A DNA stretch of 62,103 nt from Rhizomicrobium sp. (lineage in GTDB: Bacteria; Pseudomonadota; Alphaproteobacteria; Micropepsales; Micropepsaceae), in assembly GCA_031291635.1 (NCBI GenBank), contig JARLIR010000068.1, positions 1 through 62,103 on the forward strand, read 5' to 3'. The position numbers and the translations under genes were made by a program. Shown here one piece after another: positions 35,195-43,086 of this stretch (position 1 is its first letter; every line of letters starts with the position of its first letter). The notes under the pieces were generated by a model, which saw only the letters and a list, made by a program, of their open reading frames with translations, did not search any database and was not told the origin of the DNA.

Positions 35195-35235
35195 TAGCGC
35201 TAATTTGTCCGTTGGCGGCGGCGTGATTGTGTGTA

Positions 35236-35249
35236 TGATAACGCTACCA
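35236..35249. promoter_or_regulatory. LacI-type operator-like site upstream of xylBA
   Basis: TGATAACGCTACCA matches all fixed positions of TGNTANCGNTANCA and lies 77 bases before the xylB start. A degenerate partner (CAATAGCGCTAATT, 35192-35205) is 44 bases upstream, centre to centre, about four helical turns. Confidence 0.67.
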
Positions 35250-35325
35250 ATCGTAATCCGACCAGAGTAGTCTGATATAAGAGACCGGCCCAAAGCATAG
35301 GGCTGGATCGGGAGCGTCAGGAAGC

Positions 35326-36786
35326 ATGTATCTCGGCATTGATATTGGCACGTCTAGTGTCAAAGCCGTCCTCATGGACGGCAGCGGTCAGTTGGTGGCG
35401 CAAGGTTCAGCCCCCTTAACCGTCGAACGGCCACACCCGTTGTGGTCCGAACAAAACCCCGAAAGCTGGTGGGAAGCCACGGTTGCGGCCGTGCGCGCGC
35501 TGCCGGAGAGGGAGCGTCAGGCGGTCAAAGGTATCGGGCTTTCGGGCCAGATGCATGGCGCCACGCTGCTCGACAAAGCCGATCAGCCGCTGCGTCCCGC
35601 CATTCTGTGGAATGACGGCCGCTGTGAAGCCGAGTGCGCGGAACTCGAAAAGAACGAGCCGCGCTCGCGCGCCATCACCGGCAACATCGCCATGCCGGGG
35701 TTCACAGCGCCCAAGCTGCTGTGGGTCAAGAATCACGAGCCCGACATCTTCGCGAAAGTGAAGACCGTTCTGCTCCCCAAAGATTATGTCCGCTTGCGCC
35801 TCACTGGCGAAAAGGCGGGCGACATGTCCGATAACTCCGGCACCTTATGGCTGGATGTCGGCAAGCGCGAATGGTCCGACGCCATGTTGGAAGCGACCGG
35901 CCTGACGCGTGATCATATGCCCCGCGCTGTGGAAGGCACGGCGCCGACCGGCAAGCTCACCGCCGCGGTGGCCGAGGAACTCGGTGTGCCGCAGGTCGTG
36001 GTGGCCGGTGGTGGTGGCGACAATGCCGCCAGTGCCGTCGGTGTCGGCGTCGTCGCCCCGGGCCAGGCTTTCCTCTCGCTCGGCACTTCGGGTGTGCTCT
36101 TTGTCGTCACCGACAAGTTCCGCCCCAATCCGGAAAAAGCGGCGCATGCCTTCGCGCATTGCATTCCGGGCGTCTGGCACCAGATGAGCGTGATCCTGAC
36201 GGCCGCTTCGGCGATCGATTGGGTGGCGCAGATCACCGGCGTCAACAATGTCGTGCAAGCGGTGGCCGCTGCTGAAAAGCGTGGGCTCACCGATCGGACG
36301 CCGATCTTCCTGCCCTATCTTTCGGGCGAACGGACGCCGCACAACGATCCCTATGCCCGTGGCGTATTCTTTGGTCTTTCGGCGGAAACCACCCCGGCGG
36401 ATCTGGCTTATTCCGTGCTGGAAGGCGTCGCTTTCGCCTTCGCCGATGGTATGGACGTGCTTAAGGAAGCTGGCAGCCATGTTGGTGACGTGACCGTGGT
36501 CGGCGGCGCAGCGCGGCTTCCCTATTGGGGACCGATGCTGGCTTCTGCCCTTGACGTTCCGCTGACCTATCGCGAAGGCGGTGAAGTCGGCGGCGCCTTT
36601 GGCGCAGCGCGCCTTGGCCTTTTGGCTGCCACTGGGGGTGACCCGGTGACAGTCTGTACGGCACCCAAAGTGTCGAAAATCGTGGAACCCGTATCAGCAC
36701 TGAAGGACCAGATGGCGCCCCGGCGGGCTCTGTTCACGGACCTCTACAAGAGTCTCAAACCATCTTTCAGGGAGTTTGGCAGATGA
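35326..36786 (+). CDS. xylB: Xylulokinase
   Basis: FGGY-family kinase (486 aa) that phosphorylates D-xylulose to xylulose 5-phosphate in the cytoplasm. The N-terminal phosphate-binding motif MYLGIDIGTSSVKAVL, the xylulokinase-type GLSGQMHGATLLD (about 74-86) and GGGDNAASAVGVG (about 228-240, with the presumed catalytic Asp) are intact. AGGAAGC precedes the ATG. The last four bases overlap xylA (ATGA junction), so the two are translated together. An operator-like site lies upstream. Confidence 0.95.
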   Translation: MYLGIDIGTSSVKAVLMDGSGQLVAQGSAPLTVERPHPLWSEQNPESWWEATVAAVRALPERERQAVKGIGLSGQMHGATLLDKADQPLRPAILWNDGRCEAECAELEKNEPRSRAITGNIAMPGFTAPKLLWVKNHEPDIFAKVKTVLLPKDYVRLRLTGEKAGDMSDNSGTLWLDVGKREWSDAMLEATGLTRDHMPRAVEGTAPTGKLTAAVAEELGVPQVVVAGGGGDNAASAVGVGVVAPGQAFLSLGTSGVLFVVTDKFRPNPEKAAHAFAHCIPGVWHQMSVILTAASAIDWVAQITGVNNVVQAVAAAEKRGLTDRTPIFLPYLSGERTPHNDPYARGVFFGLSAETTPADLAYSVLEGVAFAFADGMDVLKEAGSHVGDVTVVGGAARLPYWGPMLASALDVPLTYREGGEVGGAFGAARLGLLAATGGDPVTVCTAPKVSKIVEPVSALKDQMAPRRALFTDLYKSLKPSFREFGR

Positions 36787-38096
36787 GCATTTTTTCGGAA
36801 GTAGCGCCCATTAAATTCGAAGGTCCGGACAGCACCAATCCGCTGGCCTATAAGGTCTACGACAAGGACCGCATCGTCCACGGCAAGAAGCTTGGCGAGT
36901 GGCTGCGTCTGACGGTTGCCTATTGGCATTCGTTCTCCTCGTTCGGCTCCGACATGTTCGGCGGCGGCACCTGGAATCGCCCCTGGTCGGGCAGCGTCAC
37001 GCGCGAAATGGCTGCGGCCCGCGCCGATGCCGCGTTCGATTTCTTCGCACGTTTGGGCACACCCTACTTTGCCTTCCATGATGCCGACGCGATCGCAGAT
37101 GCCGATACGCTCCCCGAGCACATCGACAACCTCAAGCAGATCGAAGACATCTTCGCCAAGAAGATCTCCGAGACCGGCGTGAAGTTGCTCTGGGGTACGG
37201 CCAACCTGTTCAGCCATCCGCGTTTCGCGGCCGGCGCTGCCACCAATCCCGATCCGGAAGTGTTCGCGTATGCGGCCGGCCAGGTCCGTGCGATTCTGGA
37301 AACCACCCATCGCCTCGGCGGTGAGAACTACGTGCTGTGGGGCGGTCGTGAAGGTTACGACACCCTGCTCAACACCGACCTGAAGGCAGAGCTGGAGCAT
37401 TTCGGCCGCTTCCTCAACATGGTCGTCGAGCACAAGCACAAGATCGGCTTCAAGGGCACCATCCTGATCGAACCCAAGCCCTTCGAGCCCACCAAGCATC
37501 AGTATGACCGCGACACCGCGACCGTCTTCGGTTTCCTGCAGAAGAACGGCCTCGAAAAGGAAGTTAAGGTCAATATCGAAGTGAACCATGCCACGCTGGC
37601 GAATCTGGATTTCGAGCACGAAGTCACGACCGCTTATGCCCTCGGCATCATGGGTTCGCTGGACATCAACCGTGGCGACCCGCGTTCGGGCTGGGATACC
37701 GATCAGTTCCCGAACAACGCCCAGGATCTCTCGGTGGCCTTCCTGCCGATCCTCGAGCATGGCGGCCTCGGCACCGGTGGTTGTAACTTCGACGCCAAGC
37801 TGCGTCGTCAGTCGGTTGACGTGAATGATCTCTATGTCGCGCACATCGCCGGCATCGACACCTTGGCGCGTGCGGTCCTGTCGGCCGAAGCGATCATCAA
37901 GGACAAGCGCGTCGCCCAGCTCAAGGCCGAGCGTTATGCCGGTTGGGAAACCCCGTTCGGCAAAGAAATCGCCGCCGGCAAGTACAATCTCGACCAGCTC
38001 GCCGATATCGCGATCAGCAAGGGCCTCAACCCGCAGCCGAAGTCCGGCAAGCAGGAACTGTTTGAGAGCATCGTGGCGCAGAACCAAAAAGTCTGA
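36783..38096 (+). CDS. xylA: Xylose isomerase
   Basis: Metal-dependent isomerase (437 aa) converting D-xylose to D-xylulose. It is the longer class II type. The active-site pair is in FAFHDADAIADAD (His99, Asp102), and LWGGREGYDTLLNTD and the metal-ligand region FKGTILIEPKPFEPTKHQYD are intact. The enzyme shows that this organism uses the isomerase route, whereas Caulobacter oxidises xylose by the Weimberg pathway. It overlaps xylB by four bases and is followed by a good terminator. Confidence 0.96.
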   Translation: MSIFSEVAPIKFEGPDSTNPLAYKVYDKDRIVHGKKLGEWLRLTVAYWHSFSSFGSDMFGGGTWNRPWSGSVTREMAAARADAAFDFFARLGTPYFAFHDADAIADADTLPEHIDNLKQIEDIFAKKISETGVKLLWGTANLFSHPRFAAGAATNPDPEVFAYAAGQVRAILETTHRLGGENYVLWGGREGYDTLLNTDLKAELEHFGRFLNMVVEHKHKIGFKGTILIEPKPFEPTKHQYDRDTATVFGFLQKNGLEKEVKVNIEVNHATLANLDFEHEVTTAYALGIMGSLDINRGDPRSGWDTDQFPNNAQDLSVAFLPILEHGGLGTGGCNFDAKLRRQSVDVNDLYVAHIAGIDTLARAVLSAEAIIKDKRVAQLKAERYAGWETPFGKEIAAGKYNLDQLADIAISKGLNPQPKSGKQELFESIVAQNQKV

Positions 38097-38103
38097 ACCA
38101 CAG

Positions 38104-38120
38104 GCTGAACACTGTTCAGC
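38104..38120. other. Perfect 8-bp palindrome after xylA
   Basis: GCTGAACA-C-TGTTCAGC is a perfect inverted repeat with a single central base, seven bases after the xylA stop and before the terminator. It looks like a protein-binding dyad; no matching regulator is known to me. Confidence 0.4.
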
Positions 38121-38143
38121 TGATCACGTTGTAAAATGAAGCG

Positions 38144-38179
38144 CCTCCTCCTCACCTTGTGAGGGGGAGGTTCTTTTTT
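38144..38179 (+). terminator. Rho-independent terminator after xylA
   Basis: A 12-bp stem (CCTCCTCCTCAC / GTGAGGGGGAGG, one G-T pair) with a three-base loop, followed by TTCTTTTTT. It ends the xylBA transcript. Confidence 0.88.
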
Positions 38180-38360
38180 GGGCGTAACCCGCAACAACTC
38201 GCAGCACACTGCCTATTAAATTCTCATTTACTACAATCGTGCAGGTTTTCTGCGGGATTGGCTTGTGTCCCGCAAAGTTTTAATAAAAATCGAGCAGACT
38301 GCCCTAGGGGGATGGAATCGTCTCTCCCCCATCCCATGACAGGACTTTCGGACACCAACC

Positions 38361-40889
38361 ATGGTCACCACCCCACTGCTGGAACTGCCGAGTGAGATAG
38401 CGAGTTTACGGTCCATTGCGCTGGATTTGCGCTGGACCTGGAGCCACGAAGGCGATGCGCTTTGGGGCTACATTGATGAGAAGCTGTGGGAGCGGACTCT
38501 CAACCCCTGGACCGTTCTGATGGGCGCTTCGCGCGAGCGCTTGAAGCAGCTTGCTGCCGATGACATTTTTCTGGCCAAGCTGAAGGCTTTTGAAGATGCG
38601 CGCACCGCGTATCTGACCACGCCGGGTTGGTTCCACACCGCAGGTCACGACAAGAAGATCGGCGGTATTGCATACCTTTCGATGGAATTCGGTCTGGGCG
38701 CGGCGCTGCCGATTTATGCCGGCGGTCTGGGCATTCTGGCCGGTGACGTTCTGAAATCGGCCAGCGATCTCGATGTGCCGGTGATCGGTGTCGGCCTGCT
38801 TTATCAGGAAGGCTATTTCCGCCAGCTGATCGACAGCCGCGGGATGCAGCTCGAAACCTATCCCTACAACGAGCCTGCCGCGATGCCGGTGGAGCCGGTA
38901 ATCCTGCCCGAATCAGGCTGGCTGCGCATCGGCCTCGAACTGCCGGGCCGCGTGGTACAGCTGCGTGTTTGGAAAACCACCGTCGGCCGCGTCACGCTTT
39001 ATTTGCTCGACGCCAATGACGCCACCAACAGCCCGCTCGATCGCGGCATCACCGCCAAGCTTTATGGCGGCGGTCCCGAACTGCGCTTGATGCAGGAAAT
39101 TGTCCTCGGCGTCGGCGGCTGGCGCGTCATCGAAGCGCTCCATCCCGAAGTCGATATCTTGCATGTCAACGAAGGCCATGCGGCTTTCGCCATTATCGAA
39201 CGCGCCCGCCAGCTGGCGCTGAAATCCAATCTCGATTTCTGGGAAGCCTTGTGGGCGACCCGCGCCGGCAATCTGTTCACGACCCATACGCCGGTTGCCG
39301 CAGGCTTTGACCGCTTCCCGGCAGAATTGCTGCGCAAATATCTGCCTTATGTCGAAGGCGCGCTGCACGGCCGCGGCGTCAAACTGGAAGACGTGCTGGC
39401 GCTGGGCCGCTCTGACCCCAGCAACGAAGACGAACCCTTCAACATGGCCTTCCTGGCCGAGCGCGGTTCGGGCATCACCATTGGCGTCTCGCGCCTGCAT
39501 GGCGAGGTTTCCCGGCGCATCTTCCAGCCGCTCTTCCCGCGCTGGCCGTCCTGTGAAGTGCCGATCGGTTATGTCACCAACGGTGTCCATATCCCGACTT
39601 GGGATTCGACCGGCTCCGACCGGCTGTGGAACAAGATTTATGGCAAAGGCCGCTGGCGCACGCCGACTGGCAAGACCGCCGAACCGGTCTCACCCGATAT
39701 CGTTTCGGATGAGGATTTGTGGGCGATGCGCGGCGAAGGCCGTCAGCGTCTGGTGCGCTATGCCCGTGGCCATCTCGCCCGCCAGCTGCGCGAAGGCGGC
39801 TTCGATCTCGATCACGTCAAGCGCGCCGATACCGTGCTCGACCCCAATGTGCTGACCCTCGGCTTTGCGCGCCGCTTTACCGAATACAAGCGCCCGAACC
39901 TGCTCTTGCGGGATAAGGAGCGCTTCGACGCGCTGCTGCACAACTCGGCCTTCCCGGTACAAATCGTGGTGGCAGGCAAAGCCCATCCCGCGGACAATGT
40001 CGGCAAAGAGATGATCCAGTCTTGGATCCAGCTGGCGCGCGAACCGCGCTATCGCCGCCATGTCGTGTTCCTCGAAGACTACGACATCAGTCTGGCCCAA
40101 GAGATGGTGCAAGGCGTCGACGTCTGGATCAACACGCCGCGCCGTCCTTGGGAAGCTTGCGGCACCTCCGGCATGAAAGTGCTGGTCAATGGTGGCATCA
40201 ACTGCTCGACGCTGGATGGCTGGTGGGACGAGGCTTATACGCCTGATACCGGCTGGTCGATTGGTGACGGTTCAGGCGGCGCGGCCGAAGACGTCGATGC
40301 CCGCGATATCCAGAGCCTTTACGAGGTTCTCGAACAGAAGGTGATTCCGGAGTTCTATGACCGCGATAGCCACGGTCTGCCGCGTCCCTGGCTGCAGCGC
40401 ATTCGCGAAAGCATGGGCCGTCTAACACCGGAATTCTCCGGTGCCCGTATGATGACCGATTATGTCGAGAAGGCCTATCTGCCGTTGGCCAAATCGGTAC
40501 GCGAGCGCATGAAGGATCGCTGTGCCGAAGCCAAGGCCATGAACCAATGGTCGCGCAATCTGCACTCGCGCTGGGATTCGCTGCATGTCGGCACCCCGGT
40601 GGCCACGCAGAGCGATGGCGCCGCCCATGTCGTGGTGCCGGTCTATCTCGGCGAAGTCGATCCTGGCTCGGTGCGGGTGGAAATGTTCGCAGACCATACC
40701 GCCGAGCATGTGCCGGAAGTCATCATGCTGCATCAGGAGCATGCCATTCCGGGTTCGACCAATGGCTTCATCTTTGCGGGCGCAATTGCCTCGCAAAGGC
40801 CGCTGGAGGACTTCACGGTCCGCGTCGTGCCCTATCACGCCAATGCCTATCTGCCGGCCGAGTTGCCGCTGATCGCGTGGCAGAAATAG
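38361..40889 (+). CDS. glgP: Alpha-glucan (glycogen) phosphorylase
   Basis: PLP-dependent phosphorylase (842 aa) releasing glucose 1-phosphate from glycogen or maltodextrin. It belongs to the bacterial/archaeal type with an N-terminal DUF3417-like region (SEIASLRSIALDLRWTWSHEGDALW) rather than the MalP type. The PLP lysine is Lys606 in ACGTSGMKVLVNGG. Substrate-binding MEFGLGAALPIYAGGLGILAGD (from about residue 108) is intact. No strong ribosome-binding site was seen. The gene is the first of the glycogen block and is closed by a hairpin terminator. Confidence 0.92.
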   Translation: MVTTPLLELPSEIASLRSIALDLRWTWSHEGDALWGYIDEKLWERTLNPWTVLMGASRERLKQLAADDIFLAKLKAFEDARTAYLTTPGWFHTAGHDKKIGGIAYLSMEFGLGAALPIYAGGLGILAGDVLKSASDLDVPVIGVGLLYQEGYFRQLIDSRGMQLETYPYNEPAAMPVEPVILPESGWLRIGLELPGRVVQLRVWKTTVGRVTLYLLDANDATNSPLDRGITAKLYGGGPELRLMQEIVLGVGGWRVIEALHPEVDILHVNEGHAAFAIIERARQLALKSNLDFWEALWATRAGNLFTTHTPVAAGFDRFPAELLRKYLPYVEGALHGRGVKLEDVLALGRSDPSNEDEPFNMAFLAERGSGITIGVSRLHGEVSRRIFQPLFPRWPSCEVPIGYVTNGVHIPTWDSTGSDRLWNKIYGKGRWRTPTGKTAEPVSPDIVSDEDLWAMRGEGRQRLVRYARGHLARQLREGGFDLDHVKRADTVLDPNVLTLGFARRFTEYKRPNLLLRDKERFDALLHNSAFPVQIVVAGKAHPADNVGKEMIQSWIQLAREPRYRRHVVFLEDYDISLAQEMVQGVDVWINTPRRPWEACGTSGMKVLVNGGINCSTLDGWWDEAYTPDTGWSIGDGSGGAAEDVDARDIQSLYEVLEQKVIPEFYDRDSHGLPRPWLQRIRESMGRLTPEFSGARMMTDYVEKAYLPLAKSVRERMKDRCAEAKAMNQWSRNLHSRWDSLHVGTPVATQSDGAAHVVVPVYLGEVDPGSVRVEMFADHTAEHVPEVIMLHQEHAIPGSTNGFIFAGAIASQRPLEDFTVRVVPYHANAYLPAELPLIAWQK

Positions 40890-40907
40890 GCGCCTAGGCA
40901 AAGAAAA

Positions 40908-40966
40908 GGGCGGCTAAGCCGCCCGGTGAGAAACGGCCCCTGCGGAGATCTCCGCGGGGGCTTTTT
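40908..40966. terminator. Back-to-back terminators between glgP and DUF2934 gene
   Basis: Two adjacent hairpins serve convergent genes. GGGCGGC/GCCGCCC (40908-40924) is followed on the minus strand by TTTTCTTT and would end the DUF2934/glgA transcript. GCCCC-TGCGGA/TCCGCG-GGGGC (40936-40961) is followed on the plus strand by TTTTT and would end glgP. Confidence 0.8.
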
Positions 40967-41013
40967 CATAGCAATAGAGCGAGCGGCTTTGCTGATGCAC
41001 GCTTCGTGCAAGC

Positions 41014-41295
41014 TTAGCCGACAGCTTTCTTCAGATCGCTGTCGTCCTCCGCCAGTTTCTCCGACACGCTCTTGGATGGTGGTGTCGAGATCGGCAGCAA
41101 CGGCAGAACGAAAGCCGTGGTTTCGCCGCCCATGGAGGCTGCATGCTGCTCGGCTTCAATTTCGGCTTCCAGCTCGGCTTTGGCGCGCTGCCAATATTCT
41201 TCGGATTTGCCGTACTGACAGCCTTCGCGCTCCCACAACAGATAGCTGCGGTCGCGGATTTGTTCTTCGGTCGGAATGGTCTGGCTATTGGGCAT
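41014..41295 (-). CDS. Small DUF2934-like protein
   Basis: Protein of 93 aa. Residues 10-40 (EEQIRDRSYLLWEREGCQYGKSEEYWQRAKAEL) match the short DUF2934 pattern of an R-x-R-AY-x-LWE-x-EG core followed by a tryptophan-containing helix; the function is unknown. The rest is a low-complexity acidic and hydrophobic tail. The ATG at 41295 follows GGAGAGCGTC; the frame extends upstream into glgA without similarity. It lies 76 bases after glgA on the same strand and may be co-transcribed with it. Confidence 0.75.
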   Translation of the reverse strand: MPNSQTIPTEEQIRDRSYLLWEREGCQYGKSEEYWQRAKAELEAEIEAEQHAASMGGETTAFVLPLLPISTPPSKSVSEKLAEDDSDLKKAVG

Positions 41296-41371
41296 GACGC
41301 TCTCCTGCCCGGTTTCTTTGAGACCCGGTTTACGCGGTCCTCCGCGTCGCCGGTTCCCTGATCTTAACCAA

Positions 41372-42895
41372 TCAAATTGCTGCTTGTCTTGTTGATTCTT
41401 GGTCAGCAAGGACAACATGTTGATCTTTCGCGCCGAGATCGACGGGCATTCCGCTCGCGGCGCTATAGAGGGCGGCGTATTGAGTCGCGCTTGCATCCCA
41501 GCTGAAGTCTTGCGCCATGGCTTGCAGTTGCAGGCGGCGCCAGATCAGCGGTTCACGATAGAGCGACAAGGCGCGGCCGATAGCCGAGATCAACTCCTCG
41601 GAGGTCGCCTGGTCGAAAACAAAGCCGGTCGCCGAGCGGTCCGCAATCGAGGTTGCCGTGGCGTCCACCACGGTATCGGCCAAGCCACCGGTGCGGCGCA
41701 CGATGGGAAGCGTGCCGTATTTAAGCGCGTAGAGCTGGGTCAGGCCGCAAGGCTCAAAGCGCGCCGGGGCCAGAAGGATGTCGGCAGCCGCCTGAAGCCG
41801 ATGGGCGATGGGCTCGTCATAACCGACGATGACCGCGGCGTTGGCGCTGTAAAGTTCACGGACTTGGCCAAAGCCGGCTTCCATCGCCGGGTCGCCTTCA
41901 CCAACAGAGACGAATTGGACATCCTGCGCACAAAGCCAGGGCAGGGCTTCCAGAATGACATCGGCCATTTTTTGGTGGGTGATACGGCTGACAAAGCCGA
42001 TCAATGGGGTGTCGGGTGCCACCTTCAGCCCCATCTCTTGCTGCAGCGCCGCTTTGCAGGCGCGCTTGCCGGAAATATCGCTGAGGTGGAAGGTGCGCGG
42101 CAGCATCGGATCGACCGCGGGATTCCACAAACCGTCATCTATGCCATTGAGAATGCCGACGAAATCCTCTCGGCGCTGGCGCAAAACGCCTTCCATTCCG
42201 CAGCCGAACTCCGGCGTGAGGATTTCTTTCGCATAGGTGGGGCTGACCGTGGTCACCCGATCGGCGTAGCGTAGGCCAGCCTTGAGGAAGGAAATTTGAT
42301 TGTAGAATTCGACACCAGCGGCCTGAAAACAGGCGCCAGGTATGCCAAGCTTCTCCAGCCAGTCTGCTGGGAAGTTGCCTTGGAAGGCCATGTTGTGGGT
42401 GGTGAAAATCGTGCTCGGCCGCGGCCCGCTGTGAAGCGACAGATAAAGCGGCAACAGACCCGCATGCCAGTCATTGGCGTGAACGATGTCCGGTGTCCAC
42501 GTCTGGCCGATGCGGCCCAAAGCGATCTCGGCGCCGACATGGGCGAGGAAAGCAAAGCGCAGAGCGTTATCCTGCCAGTCCTTGCCCGCTTCATCTTGAT
42601 AGAGCCCACCGTTGCGGCGGTAGAGGCTGGGGCTGTCGATCAAATAGACGGGCAGATCGGTTTCGGGGAAGATGCCTTCCACCAGCGTCGCGTCGTCAAC
42701 GCCCAAAGCCGGAGCAATCTTGGCGACGATGCGCGGGTTCTCGACGCGGACATAGGCTCTCGGGTAGCCGGGCATCAGCAGCCGGACATCGATGCCGAGC
42801 TTGCGAAGCGCCAAGGGCAAGGCACGCGATACGTCTGCGAGCCCCCCGGTTTTGGCCAGGGGATAAGCTTCCGCAGTCGCAAACAGCACCCGCAT
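41372..42895 (-). CDS. glgA: Glycogen synthase (ADP-glucose type)
   Basis: GT5 glycosyltransferase (507 aa) that extends alpha-1,4-glucan chains from ADP-glucose. The N-terminal KTGGLADV (15-22) binds ADP-glucose, HANDWHAGLLPLYL (about 139-152) and the C-terminal PARFEPCGLTQLYALKYG segment contain conserved catalytic-site residues. GAGAGGACC precedes the ATG. It is divergent from glgB across a 191-base promoter region. The ADP-glucose pyrophosphorylase gene glgC, usually a neighbour, is not in the window. Confidence 0.95.
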   Translation of the reverse strand: MRVLFATAEAYPLAKTGGLADVSRALPLALRKLGIDVRLLMPGYPRAYVRVENPRIVAKIAPALGVDDATLVEGIFPETDLPVYLIDSPSLYRRNGGLYQDEAGKDWQDNALRFAFLAHVGAEIALGRIGQTWTPDIVHANDWHAGLLPLYLSLHSGPRPSTIFTTHNMAFQGNFPADWLEKLGIPGACFQAAGVEFYNQISFLKAGLRYADRVTTVSPTYAKEILTPEFGCGMEGVLRQRREDFVGILNGIDDGLWNPAVDPMLPRTFHLSDISGKRACKAALQQEMGLKVAPDTPLIGFVSRITHQKMADVILEALPWLCAQDVQFVSVGEGDPAMEAGFGQVRELYSANAAVIVGYDEPIAHRLQAAADILLAPARFEPCGLTQLYALKYGTLPIVRRTGGLADTVVDATATSIADRSATGFVFDQATSEELISAIGRALSLYREPLIWRRLQLQAMAQDFSWDASATQYAALYSAASGMPVDLGAKDQHVVLADQESTRQAAI

Positions 42896-43086
42896 CAGGT
42901 CCTCTCGCGGTCGGAAGGCTTTCGCAGTGAAAAGCCGTCGGCCGCCAACTTAGTCGAAAACCATAAAACCGTATTCTGGTAAAACTCTTGTTACTAAAAC
43001 GAATCAAATATGACTTCACGCCTACGATGAATTCCAGCAAAGCCGCTTGAAAATCAATGCACCTCGGATAGATCGGACGAAATTCA

